Position numbers and translations under genes: made by a program. A stretch of 64,000 nucleotides of DNA from an uncultured Clostridia bacterium (lineage in GTDB: Bacteria; Bacillota; Clostridia; Christensenellales; Pumilibacteraceae): assembly GCA_947581755.1 (NCBI GenBank), contig CANPVN010000001.1, positions 62,001 to 126,000 on the forward strand, read 5' to 3'. Every line of letters starts with the position of its first letter. Within the stretch, counting starts at the first letter, position 1. The notes under the pieces were generated by a model that searched no databases, was not told where the DNA came from, and worked only from the letters and a program-made list of their open reading frames with translations. This document shows positions 24,632-32,831 of this stretch, one piece after another.

Positions 24632-27103
24632 TTATTTCAAAGTACGACGCTTTTTGATATACTTTATCAAAATGAAGGTACAAATGCCCAAAAATACGCA
24701 AGATACAATTATTATAACAGCAATATATTGAGCAAAATTTTTGCTGTTGTAACGTACAAAATCCGATAGTACATAACATTCGACGGTTCCCGTGCCTTCT
24801 TTATGATAGAGGATTCTGCAATATTTAACCGTAGGATCAAAGGGCAGGTCAAGAATTTCTATTCTTGTACCTGCTTCTAATGTGTCGCCGGTAGGAATAT
24901 AATTTTTGCTTACTTCATCGTAGATATATATTTGAGTTCGTGTTTTTCCGTTAAATTCTATAATGGAACCGTTTATTTGAGGATATATATCGGGTTTTGT
25001 TATATCGTTATTTGTCAAATCCGACGCTATAATAAAGCCTTCATTGCCGTTTTCAAGTTCTATTCTGAACCATTTGTAATCGAGATCATCCAAAAAATAG
25101 CCATCGGAAATATCGCCTTCCGAAGTCAATGCGGCAAAGTCGAGGAGTTTGACCGTATCGTTTTTTTGGAACTTTTTTAATGTAGGAGAGAATACCGACG
25201 GATATTTATATACGGGAGTATTATTATTGTAAATTATTGATTCGGGAGTCGTCGGTTTGGCATATTCGTAATTCACGGGAGTAAGTGATTCCGTGTAAAC
25301 GAAACCGTAAACAAGTTTTTCGGACATTCCCGAAAGGGCATTTGAGTATAAAATCAGAGAAAAACATTCGGTTGATTGCAGATAATCCACAATAACGCGT
25401 TGTCCTTTACTTAAAGTGAGTTTGACGTCGGAGTCAAAAGGCGCTGTAAAGAGTTTTGTATCGTTGGCTATCATTCTTATTATAGGGGCAGATTGCGCAA
25501 TATTCGGTATGGGCGCGTTGATATTTGGATTTTCGAAAGTATGAGCAATGGACTTCGAACCGATTTCCGAATAGGGGATTTTACTCAAGCAATGTTTTAT
25601 GGAGTTTACTATCAGCAAATCTCCGTAGTCAATGTTTCTGCTTTTGACGGTACTCAAATAAATATAGGAATCGCCTTCGTCCGCTTCTATATCTACTCCG
25701 ATATTATTATCGGAGTAAGAAGTTATCCGATTGTTTTTAAGTACAAAAACCGTTTCCTCATCATCTACCGCAAAAATATTCGCATCGACGTCGGCAATCG
25801 ATTGAGTTATCCATTTTTCATCTTCGTTTATAAGTCTGTAAATTCCGGAAGCGGAGGACAGATAAGTTTTTCCGTTGTTTGAATTGCAATAAATATTGTT
25901 CGGCTCGAACTCCAAAGGAATTTTAGCCGCAGTGTCGTCGTCAATCAAATACAACGATTTTTCGGCAATGGCAAAGATATGATTGAAACTGTCGGACGAG
26001 ATCGCTTTTATTCTTCCCGGCAAGGTAAGTTTTTTTATGTACTTTAAGTTACCGTCGAAAACAGAAAGGGAATTTACTTCGTGCGCTATATAATAATTGT
26101 TGTAATTATTTAACACGGCGCCTATCGGACGTGAGATGTCGGAAATATATTTGTATCCGTTGTCATCGGCAACGGATATTCTGTTGTTTAAAAAATCCGC
26201 GACGATGATCGAATGATTTTTTGTAAAAACGGATACGGGCATATTATAGAATCCGACAGCATCGGACGCGGAAGCGATAAGAGTTTTTATTGTGCCGTAA
26301 GAATCAATCGATTTAACCGTTCCCAATAAATCCAAAGTATATATCGATCCGCCGTATGCGCATAAATCTTTCAGTTCGTCATCTTCGTATACAGACGAGA
26401 CGATAAGCTCATCAAAAGATTCGTCAAAGCGGACAATGCCGCGATTTATTTTCGCAATCAATCTATCATTATACGCAAGTTCGGAAATTTGCTGTTGTTG
26501 TCGATAGAGCAATGTGACAATGCTGTTCATCGTGTCAAATTTATATATGTCACTGAAATTTTTATTTATATGTCCCGGAACGGAAAAGTAAATGTCCGTT
26601 CCCACCGCCGTAATGGCTTGTATGGTAAAATATCTGACATTGTCGAGATAATTTTTAATATCGTAAGTTGCAGGTTCCGATTGCGGATTGTCGATAAGGT
26701 AGGAATATATATAATTGTCGTTTACGGTGTATAACAAATTCTCCGAACAGGCAAAATCGGAAAATTCTCCTTGTACAAAAGTTTTTCCGTCTCGCATTAT
26801 CCCGTCGGGGGAAAGGGAAAACAAATATTTTCCGTAATAATTAATTTTAAAAGTATCGTTCGAAACTTTCAGAGATTGAATAAACTCGTTTTCATTATCG
26901 AAAACTTTGATTTCATTGTTGTCGAGTATCGCAACGCCGTCTTCATTTGCCGCAATAGAAGTCGGTTCCGCAAAATAATAATATTTTATTTGCGAATCCG
27001 AATATACGGGCTCTTGAGCCAATGCCGAAAATTCATTCAAGCAAAGTCCCAAGGATAACAGTATCGAATATATAAAAGTCGATAAAATCAATAATTTCTT
27101 CAT
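24632..27103 (-). CDS. Membrane-anchored protein with repeat-rich sensor-like region and SH3-like domains
   Basis: No named family recognised. The 823 residues start with a signal peptide (hydrophobic about 7-28). Residues about 35-530 are made of short beta-rich repeats with patterns such as DGVAILDNNEIKVFDNE and LYLIDDDTAAKI, resembling a beta-propeller. Three bacterial SH3-like segments follow (about 550-615, 625-695, 705-780), for example KNDTVKLLDF...YKWFRIELENGNEGFI, typical of wall-binding modules. One membrane helix (about 793-815) and a short basic tail end it, so it faces outward. It ends directly against the stop of the SSB-like gene with no spacer, which is unusual for convergent genes. 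Confidence 0.6.
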   Translation of the reverse strand: MKKLLILSTFIYSILLSLGLCLNEFSALAQEPVYSDSQIKYYYFAEPTSIAANEDGVAILDNNEIKVFDNENEFIQSLKVSNDTFKINYYGKYLFSLSPDGIMRDGKTFVQGEFSDFACSENLLYTVNDNYIYSYLIDNPQSEPATYDIKNYLDNVRYFTIQAITAVGTDIYFSVPGHINKNFSDIYKFDTMNSIVTLLYRQQQQISELAYNDRLIAKINRGIVRFDESFDELIVSSVYEDDELKDLCAYGGSIYTLDLLGTVKSIDSYGTIKTLIASASDAVGFYNMPVSVFTKNHSIIVADFLNNRISVADDNGYKYISDISRPIGAVLNNYNNYYIAHEVNSLSVFDGNLKYIKKLTLPGRIKAISSDSFNHIFAIAEKSLYLIDDDTAAKIPLEFEPNNIYCNSNNGKTYLSSASGIYRLINEDEKWITQSIADVDANIFAVDDEETVFVLKNNRITSYSDNNIGVDIEADEGDSYIYLSTVKSRNIDYGDLLIVNSIKHCLSKIPYSEIGSKSIAHTFENPNINAPIPNIAQSAPIIRMIANDTKLFTAPFDSDVKLTLSKGQRVIVDYLQSTECFSLILYSNALSGMSEKLVYGFVYTESLTPVNYEYAKPTTPESIIYNNNTPVYKYPSVFSPTLKKFQKNDTVKLLDFAALTSEGDISDGYFLDDLDYKWFRIELENGNEGFIIASDLTNNDITKPDIYPQINGSIIEFNGKTRTQIYIYDEVSKNYIPTGDTLEAGTRIEILDLPFDPTVKYCRILYHKEGTGTVECYVLSDFVRYNSKNFAQYIAVIIIVSCVFLGICTFILIKYIKKRRTLK

Positions 27104-27121
27104 AGGCTTTCCACCACTATA

Positions 27122-27150
27122 AGTTTAACATATTCAGACTAAAAAGTAAA
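27122..27150 (-). promoter_or_regulatory. Likely promoter of the SH3-domain membrane protein gene
   Basis: On the minus strand TTTACT (27150-27145) and TAAACT (27127-27122) are 17 bases apart, with TG one base before the -10 box (extended -10). Confidence 0.45.
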
Positions 27151-27278
27151 TAAAAATGATTAAAATGTCGAATTATTTTTTTATTATTTTGCCTTATTCC
27201 GTGTGGAATTGTTGTATTGCGTTTTATTAAAGATATTTTATATATAAGTGAAAGTTGAATGGTATTTTAAAAAAACTA

Positions 27279-27307
27279 TTTACAAAAAATTTTTTATATG
27301 ATATAAT
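27279..27307 (+). promoter_or_regulatory. Sigma-A type promoter of ppx-maf operon
   Basis: TTTACA at 27279-27284 and TATAAT at 27302-27307 with 17 bases between them. The start near 27314 leaves a leader of about 39 bases before the GTG of ppx. Confidence 0.75.
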
Positions 27308-27352
27308 AACGCGGGTTCAATAGGAATCCGAATAATTTTGGAGTGATGTTTT

Positions 27353-28864
27353 GTGGAAAAAATTGCAGTAATCGATTTGGGAAGTAATTCGGCGAGACTT
27401 GTTTTGGCGAATATTTTACCCGGAGGACATTTTGTTGTTTTCGACGAACAAAAAGAAAGTGTGAGATTGGGTCAGGACATGGAAAGAGACGGCTTTCTGA
27501 AACCCGCAAGGATCGCGCAGGCGATAAAAACACTTAAAATGTTTCGCAAACTTTGCGACAGTTACAATGTAGATAGGGTATATGCCGTAGCTACCAATGC
27601 CGTACGAAGGGCAAAAAATCAAAAAAGTTTCATCGAAGAGATAAACGCCGTTTGCAATTTTAAATTCAAAGTGCTTACGGAAGAGGAAGAAGCCATGTAT
27701 ATTTATCATGGTATAATCAATTCAATGGATATACCGAAAGCGGTTATTATGGATATAAGCGGTAGCAGTTTACAGCTTATACATTATAACAGAAGGAATA
27801 TACTGAATCGTATAAATTTACCTATCGGAACAATGACTTTGTCGGAAATTTTCAGCGATCAACTTTCGCCCGAAAGACAGGCAAAGATGATAGAGGAATA
27901 TGTTTTGGATCAACTTCAACAGATACCTTGGCTCAAAGAGTTGGAACCCGATGTTCAATTTATAGGAGTGGGAGGTTCTTTCAGAAATCTGGCAAAGATT
28001 TGCCGAAGATTGAAAAAATATCCCTTCGACATGATTCACAATTATCATGTACAAAAAGATGACTTCGATTATATATACAATACGATTAAAGTGCTTGACA
28101 CCGATAAACGTACAAAAATCAAGGGCTTGAATTCCGAGAGAGCGGATATTTTCGTTGCGGCTTTGGCATGTATGAAAACGATTTTCGAGTATATCGGTTT
28201 TCAGGAATGCGTAATATCCGGTTCGGGTTTAAGAGAAGGAATTATGTTTAATCACGCCGTTCCCTCTACTATAGAAAAGCCCATTATGGATGTTTTATCT
28301 CATTCCGTTTATACCGCAATGCATTATTATGATGTAAATATTCCTCATGCCGAGCAGGTATGTAATTTATCGATTCAGTTGTATAAGCAGTTGAGAGTTT
28401 TGCACAAATTGCCGAGACAGTATATAACGGTTTTGAGAATTGCGGCGCTTATGCACGATTCGGGTATGAGAATTAAGTATTATGATCATAATCGTCATTC
28501 GTTTTATTTTATCCTCAATTCAAATTTATACGGTGTAAGCCATAGGGATATCATACTTGCGGGATTTGTCGCTTTGGGGCACAGATCCGAAGATTTCAAT
28601 ATAAACGAATGGAATAAATATAAGGATATTTTGCGTGAAGAGGACTTGTTTGCGGTAACCAAACTCAGCGTTATTTTAAGAATTGCCGAAAGTCTCGATC
28701 GCTCGATGGCGTCAAACATAAAAGGGATAAATTGCGATGTACTCGGCGATTCGGTCATCATAAAAACCGAAGTAGAAGGAGATTGTTCTTTGGAAATAAA
28801 GGACGCGATGAAAGCAAGCGGAGAGTTCGCAAAAGCATTCAGAAAAAATCTTGAGATATTATGA
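27353..28864 (+). CDS. ppx: Ppx/GppA exopolyphosphatase
   Basis: Hydrolyses inorganic polyphosphate, or the related (p)ppGpp substrate of GppA. It starts with GTG (GGAG upstream) and VIDLGSNSARLV, the phosphate-1 loop of the ASKHA fold; MDISGSSLQLIHY near residue 130 and GVGGSFRNLA near residue 205 complete the ATPase-like fold. After about residue 310 an HD-type domain follows (AALMHDSGMRIKYYDH), as in full-length Ppx enzymes. The length of 503 residues is normal. It overlaps maf by ATGA. Confidence 0.92.
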   Translation: MEKIAVIDLGSNSARLVLANILPGGHFVVFDEQKESVRLGQDMERDGFLKPARIAQAIKTLKMFRKLCDSYNVDRVYAVATNAVRRAKNQKSFIEEINAVCNFKFKVLTEEEEAMYIYHGIINSMDIPKAVIMDISGSSLQLIHYNRRNILNRINLPIGTMTLSEIFSDQLSPERQAKMIEEYVLDQLQQIPWLKELEPDVQFIGVGGSFRNLAKICRRLKKYPFDMIHNYHVQKDDFDYIYNTIKVLDTDKRTKIKGLNSERADIFVAALACMKTIFEYIGFQECVISGSGLREGIMFNHAVPSTIEKPIMDVLSHSVYTAMHYYDVNIPHAEQVCNLSIQLYKQLRVLHKLPRQYITVLRIAALMHDSGMRIKYYDHNRHSFYFILNSNLYGVSHRDIILAGFVALGHRSEDFNINEWNKYKDILREEDLFAVTKLSVILRIAESLDRSMASNIKGINCDVLGDSVIIKTEVEGDCSLEIKDAMKASGEFAKAFRKNLEIL

Positions 28865-29433
28865 AATTGATTCTTGCCTCGGCGTCGCCTCGCAGAAAAG
28901 AACTTATAAAAAGTATTCCCTTTTTGGATGTGGAATGTGTACCGTCGCATTATAACGAGAATTTTATTAAATGCGAAACGCCGGAAATTTATGCTTCAAT
29001 ACAAGCTTACGGAAAAGCTTCCGATGTGTTTCGTAAACACGGTATTCTGACTTTGGGTGTAGATACTGTTGTTGCCGTCAATGACCGTATTTTGGGAAAA
29101 CCCTCCTCGAGAGATAACGCTATACAGATGCTTAAACTTTTATCTGACACTACTCATAAGGTTATAAGCGGCTTTTGTCTGCATTTTTCGGATAAAATAA
29201 TCGTCGATTATGAAAAGACGGAAGTAACTTTCGGAGTTTTGACAGATGATTTTATTGCGAAATATATTGATTGCGGCAGTTGCTTTGATAAAGCAGGGGC
29301 GTATGGGATACAAGATGATATGATACAAGATATTGTCCTTAAAATTAGCGGAGATTATAATAACGTGGTCGGTCTGCCGGTAAAGAGAATTGAAAAAATA
29401 CTTATGGAGAACGTAAGAAATGGCTCAAATTGA
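28861..29433 (+). CDS. maf: Maf-family nucleotide pyrophosphatase
   Basis: House-cleaning enzyme that splits non-canonical nucleoside triphosphates (dTTP/UTP type) to monophosphates. LILASASPRRKELI is the signature N terminus, GVDTVVAV holds the catalytic aspartate, and YGIQD is near the C terminus. In Firmicutes maf often precedes mreB, and here an MreB-like gene follows with a 14-base overlap. Confidence 0.94.
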   Translation: MKLILASASPRRKELIKSIPFLDVECVPSHYNENFIKCETPEIYASIQAYGKASDVFRKHGILTLGVDTVVAVNDRILGKPSSRDNAIQMLKLLSDTTHKVISGFCLHFSDKIIVDYEKTEVTFGVLTDDFIAKYIDCGSCFDKAGAYGIQDDMIQDIVLKISGDYNNVVGLPVKRIEKILMENVRNGSN

Positions 29434-30427
29434 TTTGGCTGTTAAAATGGGTACCGCCAATACTGCCATATTTATGGCGGGCAACGGAATAGTATTGTAT
29501 GAACCTACGATATTGGCTTATGTAGGCGATCCGATAAAGGGACATGTCAAGGCGGTAGGTTCCGAAGCGTTGGAAATGGTCGGTCGTACTTCGGATTATT
29601 CGACATTGGTTAATCCCGTGATTGACGGAATGATTTACGATCCCGATGCGTGCGTTGAAATCCTTACAAAATTTTTGAAAAAAGTTATTCCTCCTTTTAT
29701 TGTAAAACCCAATATCAATTTAATAATGGGCATACCCGCAGGTTTGTCTTTACAAGACAGACTTTTATACGAGGAAATAGCGTTGAAATCTGGAGTGAAG
29801 TCCGTAACTTTAGTGGAAAACATTATTTTGGCTGCAATAGGTCTTGATTTGCCCGTACAAGCCAATTACGGCGCTTTTATCGTAAACATAGGCGCGGGAC
29901 TTACCGAAATAGGATCGATAAGTTTGTGTTCGGTAGTAGGCGGTTGCGCCGTCAATATCGGCGGAAATATGATGGATTCCGCTTTCAAAGATTATCTGTC
30001 GGGAAAGTATAATATAAGAGTGGGGATTAACGAACTGAGAAAATTAAAACTTTCTATAGGCTCTCTTTTTCCCAACGATTCGCGAGTGGAAACGGTAAGC
30101 GGGATGAATACGTATACTTCGAATATCGCCACTGCGGATGTTGCCGCTGTAGACATTCGTAAAGTATTATTGCCTTATTATTTGCAAATTGCGGAAACCA
30201 TCGAAGGAGTAATAAACAATTGCACACCCGAGATTGCTTCCGATATAAAGCATAGAGGTATTTTTTTAACGGGAGGGGGAAGTACTATAAGCGGACTTAA
30301 GGAAGTTTTCGAGAAAAAACTCGGTTTGAGAGTTCATATTTCAGAAGATTCCGAATATGCCGCTATTATCGGCGCGGGCAAATTAATGTCCAATCCCGCT
30401 CTTTTGAAAGCGATAGTGGAAAAATAA
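29420..30427 (+). CDS. Divergent MreB-like actin homologue with altered ATP-site residues
   Basis: The 335-residue protein follows MreB along its whole length, including GTANTAIFMAGNGIVLYEPT, GRTSDYSTLVNPVIDG and LTGGGSTISGL. The ATP-site residues are changed: the phosphate-1 motif is VKMGT instead of IDLGT (Lys 9 for Asp), phosphate-2 is VNIGAG instead of VDIGGG (Asn 156, Ala 159), and the EEP segment with the catalytic Glu region is ENI. It may bind but not hydrolyse ATP. Position after maf is that of mreB, but mreC and mreD are absent. It may be an accessory filament protein. A terminator follows. Confidence 0.8.
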   Translation: MAQIDLAVKMGTANTAIFMAGNGIVLYEPTILAYVGDPIKGHVKAVGSEALEMVGRTSDYSTLVNPVIDGMIYDPDACVEILTKFLKKVIPPFIVKPNINLIMGIPAGLSLQDRLLYEEIALKSGVKSVTLVENIILAAIGLDLPVQANYGAFIVNIGAGLTEIGSISLCSVVGGCAVNIGGNMMDSAFKDYLSGKYNIRVGINELRKLKLSIGSLFPNDSRVETVSGMNTYTSNIATADVAAVDIRKVLLPYYLQIAETIEGVINNCTPEIASDIKHRGIFLTGGGSTISGLKEVFEKKLGLRVHISEDSEYAAIIGAGKLMSNPALLKAIVEK

Positions 30428-30447
30428 AATACGATATTTATTGTTAT

Positions 30448-30489
30448 AAAAAATGCACTGCAAAACAATGATTTCGGTGCATTTTTTTT
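30448..30489 (+). terminator. Terminator after the MreB-like gene
   Basis: AAAAAATGCAC at 30448-30458 pairs with GTGCATTTTTT at 30477-30487, with T continuing to 30488. The 18-base loop is long, but the closing stem and T run are strong. Confidence 0.8.
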
Positions 30490-30593
30490 GTTTTCCGAAA
30501 AAAACAATTTTCGGCAATTTGTATGAAATTATATTATATAAATCCACTAAAACAAAGTTATAATATAGATACAAATTTTCGGAGTGAAAAAGA

Positions 30594-31376
30594 ATGCGTT
30601 CTATAGTCATTACTTCCGGTAAGGGCGGTGTGGGAAAAACCACTCTTACCGCAAATCTCGGTAAGGCACTTTCGCGTTTGGGAAATAGGGTTGTGTTAAT
30701 GGATACGGATATAGGATTAAACAACCTTGATGTGCTGATGGGAATAGAAAATAAAATAGTTTATGATCTCGTTGATGTCGTGCAAAATCGTTGCCGTGTA
30801 AAACAAGCCCTTTTACAGGACCCTTTAAATCCGAATTTATTTGTTTTACCTTCTTCGAAAGGATATAGCGAGGATATTAACGGACAAAATATAAAAGCCG
30901 TAATCAGAAATTTGGAACAAGTGTTTGATTATGTCCTTGTGGACAGCCCCGCGGGAATAGAACTCGGATTTCACAGGGCGGTTGCCTCTTGCAAGGAATC
31001 TATAGTCGTTACTACGCCTCATATTTCAGCATTGAGAGATGCGCTCAAAGTCATCAAGTTATTGTACAGTTATAAAATGAAAGTCTATGTTATTATAAAC
31101 AGATGCAGAGGAGATCTCATGGTTACCGATAATGCATTGGATCTAAAAAGCATTTCCGAGTTTTTGGGGATCGACCCCATAGGCATTATTCCCGATGATG
31201 ACACTGTAAATCAATTAAGCAATATCGTAAGCATTACTTCGAATTCTCCGGGATTGAAAGCGATAGAAATGACAGCAAAAAACATTCATTTGGGTACCCA
31301 TGATATCCTTGATATCGAAAAGAAATATCGCGGATTTTTGGGCAGCATAAAAAGAAAATTCAAGAGGATGGGATAA
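30594..31376 (+). CDS. minD: Septum-site determining ATPase MinD
   Basis: ParA-type ATPase of 260 residues that cycles on the membrane to place the division septum. GKGGVGKTT is the deviant Walker A motif, DTDIGLNNLD and DSPAGIE follow, and the last 14 residues (GFLGSIKRKFKRMG) form the amphipathic membrane-targeting helix. GGAGTG lies upstream, and TATAAT at about 30560 may be part of its promoter. minE follows with a TAATG overlap; minC is not in the window. Confidence 0.95.
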   Translation: MRSIVITSGKGGVGKTTLTANLGKALSRLGNRVVLMDTDIGLNNLDVLMGIENKIVYDLVDVVQNRCRVKQALLQDPLNPNLFVLPSSKGYSEDINGQNIKAVIRNLEQVFDYVLVDSPAGIELGFHRAVASCKESIVVTTPHISALRDALKVIKLLYSYKMKVYVIINRCRGDLMVTDNALDLKSISEFLGIDPIGIIPDDDTVNQLSNIVSITSNSPGLKAIEMTAKNIHLGTHDILDIEKKYRGFLGSIKRKFKRMG

Positions 31377-31618
31377 TGCAAAATAATATAAGCGAACAAA
31401 TGAAACAGCGTTTGGAAACGGCAAAAATGGACTGCGATTATAATATAGATAATTATCTCAGAGTTCTTAAAAGCGATTTATATAATTTGCTTTTGGCGTT
31501 TATGGACATACAATATTCCGATATTCAAATAGATATAGGAAAAAACAATGAAATATATAATTTTTATATCAAAGTAAATACGAAAAAAATTTATGATATC
31601 GGCAGCATAATTGATTAA
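31376..31618 (+). CDS. minE: MinE-like topological specificity factor (divergent)
   Basis: 80 residues starting on the minD stop. EQMKQRLETAKMDCDYNIDNYLRVLKSDLYNLLLAFMDI lines up with the anti-MinCD helix and the start of the MinE dimer domain (AKERLQIIVAERR...LRKDILEVICKYVQI in E. coli), and the following strand IQIDIG...YNFYIKVNT with its C-terminal beta region. It lacks the N-terminal amphipathic MALLDFF sequence. The neighbour minD makes the assignment likely; the sequence alone would be weak. Confidence 0.75.
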   Translation: MQNNISEQMKQRLETAKMDCDYNIDNYLRVLKSDLYNLLLAFMDIQYSDIQIDIGKNNEIYNFYIKVNTKKIYDIGSIID

Positions 31619-31621
31619 AGC

Positions 31622-31921
31622 GTGCAATATATATACTTTATGAGAATTGAAAATGAGTTTATAAACGAAATGTCGCAGGAAGGAATCCGTATTACATATA
31701 CTCGGAAAAGAACGTTACATAAATTTTTTTGGATAAGGTATATCGTTGCGACTTTGATATTTGTCATTTTATTTGGTCTTTCCAAGTTGGATCTTCCGCC
31801 GATACAAAAAGTAACGGAGTTGGTTAAGACATGCATTACTTATGATCTGAACAAAGGTGAAAACTTAAACTACGGCGAAATTCCCGCCTTTCAAAAGGAT
31901 GAAGCGGAAGCCGAATCATGA
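31622..31921 (+). CDS. Small single-pass membrane protein before a SpoIVFB-like protease
   Basis: 99 residues from GTG at 31622, or 93 from ATG at 31640; neither start has a good ribosome site. One membrane helix (about 38-55) separates a basic N-terminal part from an acidic outer tail ending KDEAEAES. It overlaps the protease gene by ATGA. In the sporulation pathway SpoIVFA, a one-helix regulator, is encoded directly before SpoIVFB. This protein is at that place and has that topology but lacks the M23-like domain of Bacillus SpoIVFA. The homology is not proven. Confidence 0.6.
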   Translation: MQYIYFMRIENEFINEMSQEGIRITYTRKRTLHKFFWIRYIVATLIFVILFGLSKLDLPPIQKVTELVKTCITYDLNKGENLNYGEIPAFQKDEAEAES

Positions 31922-32784
31922 AAGTCGATTTTAAGGTTTCACCGCTTTTTTTCGTCTTGATTGTTTTGTCGATTTTTTCGCATACCGTCTTACGGTGTTT
32001 TATTTATATCTTAATCGTTATTCTTCATGAATTTGCTCATTATGCCGTGGCGCAAAGATTGGGATATGAATTAAACACATTGCATCTTATGCCTTACGGA
32101 GCCGCGTTGAGCGGGGATATGGCGGCAGCCTCTGCAAAGGAAGAGATTACAATAGCCTTGGCAGGACCGATCTTCAATATTTTGTGCGCGATATTTTTTG
32201 TTGCTTTATGGTGGCTTTGGCCTGCGATATATGTCTTTTCCGATACTATAGTTTGGGCAAATACGGCGATAGCGTTGTTTAACTTCTTGCCTGTATATCC
32301 ATTGGATGGCGGAAGAATCTTATATGCGATTCTGAGATCCCGAATTTCAATCAAAAAAGCAAATATTGTTATGAAAATTTCCGCTGTTGTAATAAGCGTT
32401 TTGTTTTGTTTTTGTTGTTTGCTTTCGGTGCTGAAAAAGAAGTTGAATTTTTCTATGGCGATAGCCGCGATTTTCATAATGTCGGGAACGTTTATAAAGG
32501 ATAAATCCGCATATTATCAAAATTTATATTCCATGACATACAGAACCGAAAAAATAAAGAAAGGACTTGAGGTAAGGGAGATTATGGTGTTCGAAGATGA
32601 AACCATAGGCTCTCTTCTCAAAAAAATTTCTTCGTCATATTATACGAAGTTTATAATCGTAGATAAGAATATAGAGGTAAAAAAGGAGTTATCCGAGACC
32701 GAACTTTTATCTTTTGCAACAAAAGTCCACCAAAATTCAATGATTTCTAATATAATTGGGCAAAATAACTTGAAAAGTTTTTAA
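31918..32784 (+). CDS. spoIVFB: SpoIVFB-like M50 intramembrane metalloprotease
   Basis: Site-2 protease of 288 residues, the length of Bacillus SpoIVFB, which cleaves pro-sigma-K in the mother cell. HEFAH (about residue 38) is the zinc motif HExxH and NFLPVYPLDGGRIL (about 120) holds the third ligand. About five or six membrane helices precede a C-terminal CBS-like domain (LEVREIMVFEDETIGSLL...KFIIVD), also present in SpoIVFB. Whether it works in sporulation depends on sigma-K elsewhere in the genome. Confidence 0.83.
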   Translation: MKVDFKVSPLFFVLIVLSIFSHTVLRCFIYILIVILHEFAHYAVAQRLGYELNTLHLMPYGAALSGDMAAASAKEEITIALAGPIFNILCAIFFVALWWLWPAIYVFSDTIVWANTAIALFNFLPVYPLDGGRILYAILRSRISIKKANIVMKISAVVISVLFCFCCLLSVLKKKLNFSMAIAAIFIMSGTFIKDKSAYYQNLYSMTYRTEKIKKGLEVREIMVFEDETIGSLLKKISSSYYTKFIIVDKNIEVKKELSETELLSFATKVHQNSMISNIIGQNNLKSF

Positions 32785-32831
32785 GATAGTGATATTATTA
32801 TATAGGAAAATTTATTTTGAGGAGTATACAA

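Noticed and set aside
32817-32831. TTG start for the DUF4132-like gene
   Set aside because: It overlaps the GAGGAG ribosome site that serves the ATG at 32832.
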